Source: Emticicia fluvialis (GTDB lineage: Bacteria; Bacteroidota; Bacteroidia; Cytophagales; Spirosomataceae). From it: a DNA stretch of 50,989 nucleotides. The DNA is taken from assembly GCF_024793945.1 (NCBI RefSeq), contig NZ_JANUSD010000024.1, positions 1 to 50,989 on the forward strand, given 5' to 3'. Below the pieces are notes generated by a model. The model was given only the letters and a program-made list of their open reading frames with translations, did not search any database and was not told the DNA's origin. A program made the position numbers and the translations under genes. Shown piece after piece: positions 42,662 through 50,943 of the stretch; the first letter of the stretch is position 1; every line of letters starts with the position of its first letter.

Positions 42662-44917
42662 ATGAACAGCTTTAAAATTAATAGATTAATTCGTGTGTTC
42701 TTTTTAATGGCCGGGTCTTTAGGTACTGCCTTTAGCCAGAATGTTACCGGCACAGTGCTGGACAATTCAAATGCCAAAGAAGAAGCCATCATTGGCGCCA
42801 CGGTGTACTGGCTGGGTACCAAAGTGGCTACCCAAACCGATATTGAAGGAAAATTCACAATTCCGCGCACCAAGTCTGGCAGGTTGATTATCAGTTTTGT
42901 TGGCTACAAGTCAGATACCCTTACCATAACCAATGAAACCGAGCTGAAAGTTTATCTGAAATCTGAGAATCAGCTACAGGAAGTAGTAGTAAAAAGCGGT
43001 TCAACTGCCATAGACAGAATGTCGCCGATACAGACTGAAATCATTACTTCTAAAGCCCTGGCAAAAGCAGCCTGCTGCAATCTGTCTGAGAGTTTTGAAA
43101 CCAATGCATCGGTTTCGGTAAGCTATACCGATGCCGTTACAGGTTCAAAGCAGATTCAGTTATTAGGACTAGCCGGTACTTACGTGCAAACCAACGCAGA
43201 AAACATACCTGCTATAAGGGGATTGGCAACTACTTTTGGCCTGAATTATATACCCGGCACATGGGTGCAGTCTATTGATGTAGGCAAAGGCGCAGGGTCT
43301 GTAGTAAGCGGCTATGAGTCTATGACGGGCCAGATAAATGTTGAGCTTCAAAAACCGGATTTAGCAGAGAAAGTATATCTGAATACCTATGTAAACAGCC
43401 TCGGACGCGGCGAGGTAAACCTGAATCTTGCTAAAATTCTGAAACCCAAAACAGGCAAACCAAAATGGTCTGTAGGCTTGTTAACGCATGGCTCTACTTT
43501 ACAGACGAGCATTGATAACAACCACGACAACTTTTATGATTTGCCCAAATATACGCAGCTGAACTTTATAAACCGATGGAAATACGAGTCAGATAAAATG
43601 ATGGCGCAATTTGGTGTAAAGTTTCTACACGAAGACCGTCTGGGTGGGCAGATAACCAAAAACCCATTGGCGCTTGACAACACCATTTACAAATTTACCA
43701 ATACCACCAACCGGGTTGAATTATTTTCAAAAACAGCCAAATTATACCAGAATAAGCCTTACCGGGGTCTGGGGTTAATTCTGAATGGCGTTATTCATGA
43801 CTCAAGGTCTGAGTTTGGTTTCAGGCCTTACAACGGCAGGCAGAATTCAATGTATGGGAATCTGATTTATCAGGACATCATAGGCAATACCAACCACACC
43901 TACAAAACGGGCGTTAGTATCATTTACGACAATTACCATGAAACATTTGCTGATACCCTGCTGGCCCGTACGGAAGTAGCACCGGGGGCATTTTTTGAGT
44001 ACACCTATAAATATCTCGACAAAATTACGGCAGTGGCTGGGGCAAGGGCCGATTTCCACAATTTGTATGGCACAATTTTCACACCTCGCCTGCATGTTTT
44101 GTATAATGTTAATCCTGACAATGCCATCAGGCTGTCGGCCGGTAAAGGATTCCGTACACCTAACCCTCTGGCAGAATACTTCGGCAATCTGGTAAGTTCA
44201 AGAACGGTAAAGTTCATAGATAAAATTAAACCTGAAATCAGCTGGAATTACGGATTGAGCTATACCCGACATTTCGGAAAATCAAGCTTCATTCTTGATT
44301 TGTATCATACCAATTTTGTAAACCAGCTGATTGCTGATACTGAACATCCGCAATTTTTGTATTTTTACAACTCAGATGGCAGCATAAACAGCAAACAGAA
44401 CTATGCCAACTCGGCACAGATTGAATTAAATCTGGTTCCCATTAGTAGACTTGAATTTAAAATAGCGTATAGGTACACCGATGTTTATCAAACCCTGGGT
44501 AAGCCTAATAACCAGGCAGTTACGGTGAGAAAAATGTTTATACCGCGCGATAGAGTTTTGTTCAATGTAGGTTATGCCCTACCCTATGATAAATGGAAAT
44601 GGGACTTTACCCTGCAATACAACGGTACAAGGCGTGTACCGAACCTTTCGCCAAACTATCAGCATACCAGTTATGAAACCATGCCTATTCAATATGCCCC
44701 TGCGTTTATTAACATCAATGCTCAGGTAAGCAGGTCGTTTCGTAGATGGGACATCTATTTGGGTGGTGAAAACCTGAATAACTTTACACAAAAAGACCCA
44801 ATTGTAACCCCGGATACCCCATTTGGTTCAAGATTTGATGCCGGAAGCGCCTGGGGGCCGGTAGTTGGAAGAATGATCTATTTTGGCACCAGATATAAAT
44901 TAGGGGGCCGGATTTAA
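42662..44917 (+). CDS. TonB-dependent receptor, metal-associated
   Basis: 751 aa outer membrane receptor: signal peptide (to about 26, TAFSQ), carboxypeptidase-like domain (27-100), plug (about 115-230) and barrel ending ...GRMIYFGTRYKLGGRI. The plug begins with AKAACCNLSESFETNASVSVSY, holding a Cys-Cys pair at 138-139 that standard receptors do not have, followed by GSKQIQLLGLAGTYVQTNAENIPAIRGL and GSVVSGYESMTGQINVELQKP. This receptor type recurs beside HMA and HYC_CC_PP genes in Bacteroidota. Import of a copper species or copper chelate is plausible; the ligand is not known. Confidence 0.92.
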   Translation: MNSFKINRLIRVFFLMAGSLGTAFSQNVTGTVLDNSNAKEEAIIGATVYWLGTKVATQTDIEGKFTIPRTKSGRLIISFVGYKSDTLTITNETELKVYLKSENQLQEVVVKSGSTAIDRMSPIQTEIITSKALAKAACCNLSESFETNASVSVSYTDAVTGSKQIQLLGLAGTYVQTNAENIPAIRGLATTFGLNYIPGTWVQSIDVGKGAGSVVSGYESMTGQINVELQKPDLAEKVYLNTYVNSLGRGEVNLNLAKILKPKTGKPKWSVGLLTHGSTLQTSIDNNHDNFYDLPKYTQLNFINRWKYESDKMMAQFGVKFLHEDRLGGQITKNPLALDNTIYKFTNTTNRVELFSKTAKLYQNKPYRGLGLILNGVIHDSRSEFGFRPYNGRQNSMYGNLIYQDIIGNTNHTYKTGVSIIYDNYHETFADTLLARTEVAPGAFFEYTYKYLDKITAVAGARADFHNLYGTIFTPRLHVLYNVNPDNAIRLSAGKGFRTPNPLAEYFGNLVSSRTVKFIDKIKPEISWNYGLSYTRHFGKSSFILDLYHTNFVNQLIADTEHPQFLYFYNSDGSINSKQNYANSAQIELNLVPISRLEFKIAYRYTDVYQTLGKPNNQAVTVRKMFIPRDRVLFNVGYALPYDKWKWDFTLQYNGTRRVPNLSPNYQHTSYETMPIQYAPAFININAQVSRSFRRWDIYLGGENLNNFTQKDPIVTPDTPFGSRFDAGSAWGPVVGRMIYFGTRYKLGGRI

Positions 44918-44980
44918 GTAAATGGGTTTGTATACGTTCGACAGGCAATTGAACGTTTAAATGAAAAGAACAATAGACTT

Positions 44981-46018
44981 ATGAACAAAATTTATAAGGT
45001 ATTTTTATTCTCGTTTTCAGTATTTCTGGTTTCGTGTAAAGATAAAGAAGAAGTACCTACCGAAAGTATTGATTTTCCTGCTGCGTATGTGGTAAACGGA
45101 GGTAGTAATACCATTTCAATAATTGACCTGAACCAACGTAAAGTAAAGAAATTAATTCAGCTAACAGACCTGGGGCGTTTTCCGCACCATATTGAGTTAT
45201 CGCCCGACGGCAAAAAGCTGTCAGTTGCCCTACCGGAATTTGATTTTACATTAAGCCATGATCAGTTGCACAATGCAACCAATTTAAAAGGTGGCATAGC
45301 TATTATTGATGCCAATAATGGAAAAAGTCTGTTAAAAATGCAGCTTGACCGCGTAAATTTCAATGCTGTTTTTACGCACGATAATACAGAGATATGGACG
45401 GCCTCTACCAATCATGCCGGAGAAATGCACGTGTTTGACGCAGCCACTGGTGTACTTAAAGACGAGATTTTTCTGGGAGCCGACCCAACAGAAGTGGTTT
45501 TTTCGAAAGATGGCCGTTACGCGTTTGTGGCGCTAGGCGAAAGTAGTTTTATTCTGGCAGTGAATGTAAAGCTGAAAAAAGTAGAGAAATACATTAAGGT
45601 AGACCAGTTTCCAACGAATGTTTGGCTGGCAGATGACGGATATATTTATGTTGAAAACAAAAACCTGCTGACTATTAATGTAGTAGACCCCGCCACCATG
45701 AATGCCACCGAATCAATAGATTTAGATTTTAAACCCGGGCAGGTGGCTTATCATAAAGGATTAAACGAATTATGGGTTTGCCAGGCAGGCCAGAACAAAA
45801 TAGCCTATTTTGAAAGAAAGAATAACAAGTGGGTGCTAAAATCAACTATTGTTACGGGTGATGATGCCCATGCTGTTAAGTTTTCTAAAGATGAAAAGAT
45901 TGCCTATGTGGCCAATCAGCGCGGCAATACGGTGTCTGTCATTAATACTGCCACACACGAAAAAATAATGGATATACCTGTCGGGTTGAACCCAAACGGA
46001 ATTGTTTTAAGAGAATAA
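44981..46018 (+). CDS. YncE-like beta-propeller lipoprotein
   Basis: 345 aa with a lipoprotein signal (SVFLVSCKDKEE; lipidated Cys19). Repeated propeller strands of the YncE/SMP-30 type: AYVVNGGSNTISIIDLNQRKV, HHIELSPDGKKLSVALPE, EVVFSKDGRYAFVALGESS, HAVKFSKDEKIAYVANQRGNTVSVINTATHE. Proteins of this type sit next to metal receptors and may bind metal or scaffold the receptor at the outer membrane. Between the TonB receptor (63 nt) and an HMA protein (32 nt), so almost surely in the same operon. Confidence 0.88.
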   Translation: MNKIYKVFLFSFSVFLVSCKDKEEVPTESIDFPAAYVVNGGSNTISIIDLNQRKVKKLIQLTDLGRFPHHIELSPDGKKLSVALPEFDFTLSHDQLHNATNLKGGIAIIDANNGKSLLKMQLDRVNFNAVFTHDNTEIWTASTNHAGEMHVFDAATGVLKDEIFLGADPTEVVFSKDGRYAFVALGESSFILAVNVKLKKVEKYIKVDQFPTNVWLADDGYIYVENKNLLTINVVDPATMNATESIDLDFKPGQVAYHKGLNELWVCQAGQNKIAYFERKNNKWVLKSTIVTGDDAHAVKFSKDEKIAYVANQRGNTVSVINTATHEKIMDIPVGLNPNGIVLRE

Positions 46019-46050
46019 TAGTTTTATAACCAAACGATTAATTTACCAAC

Positions 46051-46401
46051 ATGAAAAATTTATTGTTCATTGTCTTCTTTGGCGTTGTTTTTAACGGTTT
46101 TGCCAAGTTAGACCCACCTAAAACCGCTGAAGTAAAAATTAAAACTTCTGCTATATGCAGTATGTGCAAAAAACGCATTGAACGGGACCTGGGCCTTACC
46201 AAAGGAATTGTAGGCTCGAACCTTAATCTGGATAATAAAGTAGTAACTGTTACTTATAACCCCAAGAAAACCAGCCCTGAGAAAATTAAAGGAGCTATTT
46301 CTAAAATTGGTTATGATGCAGATGAAGTAGTTGCAGACCAGAAGTCGCATGATGCACTGCCATCTTGCTGTCAAAAAACAGCGGCTGCGCATAAAGATTA
46401 A
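46051..46401 (+). CDS. Periplasmic HMA-domain metal-binding protein
   Basis: 116 aa: signal peptide (about 1-18), then one HMA domain with CSMCKKRIERDL (Cys36, Cys39), DNKVVTVTYNPKKTSPEKIKGAISKIGYDADEV, and a C-terminal Cys-Cys-His tail (LPSCCQKTAAAHKD). A likely periplasmic carrier that takes metal from the receptor side to the inner-membrane HMA protein, or a scavenger. Last gene of the island; two short hairpins without strong T-run follow. Confidence 0.9.
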   Translation: MKNLLFIVFFGVVFNGFAKLDPPKTAEVKIKTSAICSMCKKRIERDLGLTKGIVGSNLNLDNKVVTVTYNPKKTSPEKIKGAISKIGYDADEVVADQKSHDALPSCCQKTAAAHKD

Positions 46402-46450
46402 GTGGCAGAGGGCATTGGGCTTTGTGCAGCGAGTTACCAAGCTATTTATC

Positions 46451-46496
46451 CCGACTTTAGTCGGATTCATTAAACAAAACGTCCCTTTGTTTTGTT
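46451..46496 (+). other. Two small hairpins after the metal island
   Basis: CCGACT/AGTCGG (2-nt loop, 46451-46464) and AACAAAAC/GTTTTGTT (8-nt gap, 46473-46496). They may end or protect the 3' end of the island transcript; neither is a textbook terminator. The rest of 46402-46565 holds nothing I recognise. Confidence 0.35.
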
Positions 46497-46569
46497 ATCC
46501 GGTGACCGGGGTGGTACACAACTTTATTCACGGATTTCTCATAGGAAGAGTAACATATCAAATGCCAAT

Positions 46570-46597
46570 AAAAAAGGAGGTGATATCACCTCCTTTT
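46570..46597 (-). terminator. Terminator of sucC, 26-bp perfect palindrome
   Basis: A 26-bp perfect palindrome at 46572-46597 (centre GATATC), on the minus strand followed by a T-run (six T including the arm end), 26 nt past the sucC stop codon. The arms read as a full Shine-Dalgarno sequence and its anti-SD. Confidence 0.75.
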
Positions 46598-46623
46598 CGT
46601 TATATGTATCCAGAAAACTTCAA

Positions 46624-47844
46624 TTAAGCATTTTCTTTCAGTACTTTCTCAACTAATTCTGCAGCTTCTTTTAACAAGATAGCTGAGTAAACTTCCAGCC
46701 CTGACTCATTGATAATGGCAGCGCCTTCAGCAGCGTTGGTTCCTTGCAAACGAACAATAATAGGTACTGGAATTTTGCCGATAGCTTTGTAGGCCTCAAC
46801 AACACCAGTAGCTACACGGTCGCAACGAACAATACCACCAAAAATATTAATCAGAATCGCCTTCACGTTCGGGTCTTTCAGAATGATTCTGAAACCGGCC
46901 TCAACCGTTTTGGCATTGGCTCCACCACCTACGTCAAGGAAGTTAGCAGGCTCACCACCAGATAATTTGATGATGTCCATAGTGGCCATAGCCAGACCGG
47001 CACCATTTACCATACAACCCACGTTACCATCTAGTTTTACGTAGTTAAGGTCGTTGTCGGCAGCTTCAACTTCTAATGGGTCTTCTTCTGCTTTATCACG
47101 CATTTCAGCTAAATCTTTATGACGATACAAAGCGTTATCGTCCAGATTTACTTTTGCATCAACAGCCAATATTTTGTTATCAGATGTTTTCAAAACAGGG
47201 TTGATTTCAAACATGGCCGAGTCAGACTCCACATAGGCTTTGTAAAGTGAACCTACAAATTTAACCATCTCTTTGTTGGCTTCACCTGTCAAACCCAGTT
47301 TGTCGGCTATTTTACGGGCCTGAAAAGCCTGCAAACCAACACGAGGGTCAATCCACTCTTTAAAAATTTTCTCAGGCGTATGTTCAGCTACTTCTTCAAT
47401 GTCCATACCACCTTCAGTTGAGGCCATAATAACATTACAACCTTTGGCCCGGTCTAACAAAATACCCATATAGTATTCTTTAGGCTCACTGTCGCCCGGA
47501 TAATATGCATCTTCAGCAACTAAAACTTTGTTAACTGTTTTACCTTCGGCACCTGTCTGTAGTGTAACCAGGACATTCCCCAGAAGGTTGGTAGAAATAC
47601 GCTCCACATCTTCGGCAGACTTTGCTAACTGTACACCACGCTGTTCGGTACCGACGATATTACCTTTCCCACGTCCACCCGCATGTATTTGTGATTTTAC
47701 TACCGCAAACTTAGAATTTGTCATTTCAGCTATCTGCTTGTAAGCTTCTACAGCCTGCTCCGGAGTTTCGGCAACTATCCCACGTTGGATTCTTACACCA
47801 TAACGGCTTAGTATTTCTTTACCTTGATACTCATGAACGTTCAT
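46624..47844 (-). CDS. sucC: Succinyl-CoA synthetase beta subunit (ADP-forming)
   Basis: 406 aa. TCA-cycle enzyme that couples succinyl-CoA to succinate conversion with ATP formation, with an alpha subunit (SucD) not in this window. ATP-grasp N-terminal domain starting MNVHEYQGKEILSRYGV, with KSQIHAGGRGKGN; the C-terminal CoA-ligase domain has LDVGGGANAKTVEAGFRII and INIFGGIVRCDRVATGVVEA. Full length. No sucD next to it, as the downstream side is a terminator. Confidence 0.97.
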   Translation of the reverse strand: MNVHEYQGKEILSRYGVRIQRGIVAETPEQAVEAYKQIAEMTNSKFAVVKSQIHAGGRGKGNIVGTEQRGVQLAKSAEDVERISTNLLGNVLVTLQTGAEGKTVNKVLVAEDAYYPGDSEPKEYYMGILLDRAKGCNVIMASTEGGMDIEEVAEHTPEKIFKEWIDPRVGLQAFQARKIADKLGLTGEANKEMVKFVGSLYKAYVESDSAMFEINPVLKTSDNKILAVDAKVNLDDNALYRHKDLAEMRDKAEEDPLEVEAADNDLNYVKLDGNVGCMVNGAGLAMATMDIIKLSGGEPANFLDVGGGANAKTVEAGFRIILKDPNVKAILINIFGGIVRCDRVATGVVEAYKAIGKIPVPIIVRLQGTNAAEGAAIINESGLEVYSAILLKEAAELVEKVLKENA

Positions 47845-47877
47845 GTAAAGTAGATTTTAGAGGTTATAAAATTTTCG

Positions 47878-47907
47878 CTAAATTAGTGAACAATTATTAA
47901 TTATCAA
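47878..47907 (-). promoter_or_regulatory. Probable promoter of sucC
   Basis: Minus-strand TTG, 19 nt, TAATTTAG (one mismatch to TAnnTTTG), giving a leader of about 25 nt before the ATG. Confidence 0.4.
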
Positions 47908-47938
47908 TCAAATATCGTTTACTTTGCCTAATCATTTT

Positions 47939-47960
47939 TTACGATTTAAAGAAATCGTAA
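47939..47960 (+). other. Inverted repeat upstream of LolD-like gene
   Basis: A 9-bp perfect stem (TTACGATTT with AAATCGTAA, loop AAAG), 65 nt before the ATG of the ABC gene. It could be an operator between the divergent sucC and ABC genes or an RNA hairpin; no T-run follows. Confidence 0.45.
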
Positions 47961-48025
47961 CATGAGCCAGGTAATCAAGAAAAAACGGGTACTGTATCCA
48001 CAGAAATCACTCCGGCGCATCAACT

Positions 48026-48691
48026 ATGCTTCAAGCAAAAAACATAAAAAAAAGTTACGGCAATCTACAAGTATTAAGAGGCATTGACCTTTCTATCAAT
48101 CAGGGCGAAATTGTTTCTATCGTCGGTGCGTCCGGTGCGGGTAAAACTACGCTGTTGCATATACTTGGCACCCTTGATAAAGCTGATTCGGGAGAAGTAA
48201 TCCTGGACGGCATCAATTATCAGTCACTGAAAGACAAAGAGATGGCTCGTTTCAGAAACGAAAAAATAAGTTTCATTTTCCAGTTTCATAACCTGATGCC
48301 CGAGTTTACCGCGCTTGAAAACGTGTGCATACCTGCCTGGATACAACAAAGCAGAGGTAAAGCCGGCACAAATACTGATATAGAAAAAAAAGGAACAGAA
48401 TTGCTTACACTGCTCGGACTAGGTGAGCGTATCAAGCACTTTCCATCTGAACTGTCCGGGGGTGAACAACAAAGAGTGGCTGTGGCAAGAGCGCTCATAA
48501 ATTCGCCGTCAGTAGTTTTTGCTGATGAACCGAGTGGTAATCTGGACTCTAAAAATGCCGAAGAATTACACCATTTATTTTTTGAACTCCGTAAAAAGCT
48601 CAATCAGACATTTGTAATCATTACGCACAATGAAAACCTGGCTGAGATGTCAGACCGTAAACTGGTTATGCAAGACGGGCAGATGCTTTGA
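48026..48691 (+). CDS. ABC transporter ATPase, LolD/MacB type
   Basis: 221 aa. Walker A GASGAGKTTLLHILGTLDKAD (about 33-52), Q-loop FQFHNLMPEFTALENV, signature LSGGEQQRVAVARAL, Walker B VVFADEPSGNLDSKN and switch His in VIITHNENLAE. This pattern belongs to the LolD/MacB/FtsE group of mechanotransmission-type ATPases, which release lipoproteins or drive periplasmic partners. No permease gene is adjacent in the window, as is common for lolD in Bacteroidota. Assignment to LolD is by similarity of pattern only. Confidence 0.9.
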   Translation: MLQAKNIKKSYGNLQVLRGIDLSINQGEIVSIVGASGAGKTTLLHILGTLDKADSGEVILDGINYQSLKDKEMARFRNEKISFIFQFHNLMPEFTALENVCIPAWIQQSRGKAGTNTDIEKKGTELLTLLGLGERIKHFPSELSGGEQQRVAVARALINSPSVVFADEPSGNLDSKNAEELHHLFFELRKKLNQTFVIITHNENLAEMSDRKLVMQDGQML

Positions 48692-48922
48692 TATACTTTA
48701 TTGATTTGTAATTGAACAGTGTGCCACCGCGGCTGACTTGTTTGATTAACCTGATTACGCTGTGCTACATAAATATTAATTCTCACTTAACAGTAAATAA
48801 GTCTTTTTTAGAATAAAATCATTTATTTGTCTTTCATGCACAATATTATAACGGTGTTATCATTTAATCACTTAAAATGGTATGTCAATCCCGTAAAATT
48901 CAAGAATATTTCCACTCCGTTT

Positions 48923-50203
48923 ATGAAAAACCTGTTTGTTGTATTGCTTCTTTTCCCGACTCAATGGCTGGCAGCTCAAAATAAGCAATTGCGATTTGAA
49001 GACTATACCTATGAACCCAACATCAGGTCGGTGCAGTTATATCCACTGGTTGGAAATGCAGACGACCCTGCCAAAAGTCTCAATCCGCCTGTGATAGCTT
49101 TAAAAGACAATCATAATCTTTGGCTTGAATTTGACGAGTTGAACGCAGGATACCAGCAATATCATGTTAAAATTCTACATTGCGGTATAGACTGGAAACA
49201 ATCGGCGCTTTCTGAAATAGAATATATGCCAGAATATAACGACCTCATTATCAACGACTACCAGGTATCTCAGAATACCAAAGTACCTTTTTACCATTAT
49301 AAAATTGCACTGCCAGGCATGTTGTTGTCGGGCAATTATCTGGTGGTGGTTTGGCGAGACAGAAAACGGGATGATATAATTCTGACCCGCCGTTTTATGG
49401 TTTATGAAAATGCCGTAGGCGCCGGAGGCACCATCAGACAGGCTCAGAATCCATCAAAATTTAAAACGCACCAGCAAATTGATTTTCAGTTAAATTATGC
49501 AGGATATAATGTTATGTCGCCTCGCGATGAATTTAAGGTGATTATCCGTCAGAATTACCGATGGGATAAAACCATCAGAAATCTGAAACCTTTCAGTGTT
49601 AATAATTCAAGCAGTGCGTTGGATTACCGCTTTTTTGATGATGAAAACACTTTTGCCGCCGGAAACGAGTTTCGTTTCTTTGACTCGCGAAGCACTTATA
49701 ACAGGGGTTTGTTCATAGAAAAAATACAAAGGGGGAAAGAAGATGATATGTGGGTTGCACCGCAGAGAGACAGAAGCGAAGCAGTTTATATTGAACAGAA
49801 CGATTTCAACGGTATGTATATAATTGACAATCGAGAAGGTAACCGTGCCGAAACCGATGCTGATTATATTTTTATGACATTTGGCCTGAAAAGCCAGGAA
49901 CTAGCCGCCAATGAAAAAATATATGTAAACGGCAGTTTCAATGACTGGCGGCTGGATAAACTAAATGAAATGGCCTATGACAATAATTTCGGAGGCTATA
50001 CGGCTACTATCCAGTTAAAGCAGGGCGTTTATAACTATGATTTTGTTGTAGTAAAAGACGGCAAGCCGGACGAAACCGCATTTGAAGGAAACTTTGCAGA
50101 AACCGAGAATACCTATGAGATTTTTGTCTATCATAAACCTGTTACTGCCCGCTCTGAAAGAATTGTGGGCTATAAACTCATAGACTTTAACAAGCGCAGA
50201 TAA
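48923..50203 (+). CDS. Type IX secretion system plug protein (DUF5103)
   Basis: 426 aa from the ATG at 48923 (MKNLFVVLLLFPTQWLAAQ, signal peptide). The frame is open upstream to 48827 but the signal peptide marks the true start. DUF5103 features: FEDYTYEPNIRSVQLYPL, LWLEFDELNAGYQQYHVKILHCGIDW, LPGMLLSGNYLVVVWRDRKRDDIILTRRFMVYE, and a C-terminal early-set sandwich (KIYVNGSFNDWRLDKLNEM, KQGVYNYDFVVV). Members were identified as the plug that closes the periplasmic side of the SprA translocon, so the organism likely has a T9SS. Confidence 0.9.
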   Translation: MKNLFVVLLLFPTQWLAAQNKQLRFEDYTYEPNIRSVQLYPLVGNADDPAKSLNPPVIALKDNHNLWLEFDELNAGYQQYHVKILHCGIDWKQSALSEIEYMPEYNDLIINDYQVSQNTKVPFYHYKIALPGMLLSGNYLVVVWRDRKRDDIILTRRFMVYENAVGAGGTIRQAQNPSKFKTHQQIDFQLNYAGYNVMSPRDEFKVIIRQNYRWDKTIRNLKPFSVNNSSSALDYRFFDDENTFAAGNEFRFFDSRSTYNRGLFIEKIQRGKEDDMWVAPQRDRSEAVYIEQNDFNGMYIIDNREGNRAETDADYIFMTFGLKSQELAANEKIYVNGSFNDWRLDKLNEMAYDNNFGGYTATIQLKQGVYNYDFVVVKDGKPDETAFEGNFAETENTYEIFVYHKPVTARSERIVGYKLIDFNKRR

Positions 50204-50283
50204 TAAAACCTGATTAAATTTTTTGTGGCTGCGAACAAACACAGATTTTTGCTGTTAAAGAAGTATATCAGTTTCTTAAATTT

Positions 50284-50943
50284 ATGAAAACCGCTTTAAT
50301 AATTGGTTCAACGGGTTTAATTGGTGGTCATCTCACCCAAAAGTTGATTAATCACCCGGCCTATTCGAAAGTAAAAGCGCTGGTCAGAAAACCTTTGAGT
50401 TTTCAGCACCCCAAATTAGAGCAGATAATAGTTGACTTTGACCATTTAGATACGTCTTTAGTAGTGGCCGATGATATTTTCTGCTGCCTGGGAACAACTA
50501 TGAAGCAGGCGGGCTCAAAAGAAGCCTTTTATAAGGTAGACTTTGTTTACCCTTTTGAAATTGCAAAAGCTGCACTTAAAAATGGCGCCAGACAATACTT
50601 TATTGTAACCGCAATGGGTGCCAACGCCAACTCAATGTTTTACTATAACCGTGTAAAAGGCGAAATTGAAAGGTCTCTTACCGATTTGCATTTCCCTACC
50701 CTTGTGGTTTTTCAGCCTTCTTTACTTTTAGGAGAGCGAAAAGAATCAAGAGCCGGTGAGGGCATGGCTTCTGTTATTATGAAAGGCCTTGACTTCCTGA
50801 TTCCGGCCAAATATAAGGCCATTAAAGGTGAAACCGTTGCCAATGCCATGATTACCATTGCGCAAAGAGGCCATAAAGGCAAAAAAATTGTAACATCAGC
50901 CGAAATGCAATCTTTTGCCTCAATTACTCCAATCACCTTATAA
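50284..50943 (+). CDS. NAD(P)-binding oxidoreductase (HTATIP2/SDR-like)
   Basis: 219 aa with the Rossmann motif LIIGSTGLIGGHLTQKL at 5-21, DDIFCCLGTTMKQAGSKEAFYKVDF, VTAMGANANSMFYYNRVKGEIER (active Tyr-x-x-x-Lys as YNRVK) and QPSLLLGERKESR. Looks like an atypical short-chain dehydrogenase/NAD-dependent epimerase relative, often annotated as an oxidoreductase of unknown substrate. The 3' end overlaps the end of a convergent gene by 11 nt. Confidence 0.88.
   Translation: MKTALIIGSTGLIGGHLTQKLINHPAYSKVKALVRKPLSFQHPKLEQIIVDFDHLDTSLVVADDIFCCLGTTMKQAGSKEAFYKVDFVYPFEIAKAALKNGARQYFIVTAMGANANSMFYYNRVKGEIERSLTDLHFPTLVVFQPSLLLGERKESRAGEGMASVIMKGLDFLIPAKYKAIKGETVANAMITIAQRGHKGKKIVTSAEMQSFASITPITL

Noticed and set aside
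44934..44956. ACGTTC/GAACGT repeat before the YncE-like gene
   Set aside because: Only 6 bp, inside a short operon gap and without promoter elements.
46331..46627. 98-codon plus-strand frame between the HMA gene and sucC
   Set aside because: It starts inside the HMA gene in another frame, and runs through two hairpins and the sucC terminator; its composition is not protein-like.
48827..48922. Upstream extension of the T9SS plug gene from a TTG
   Set aside because: A clean signal peptide starts at the ATG at 48923; the extension would bury it.
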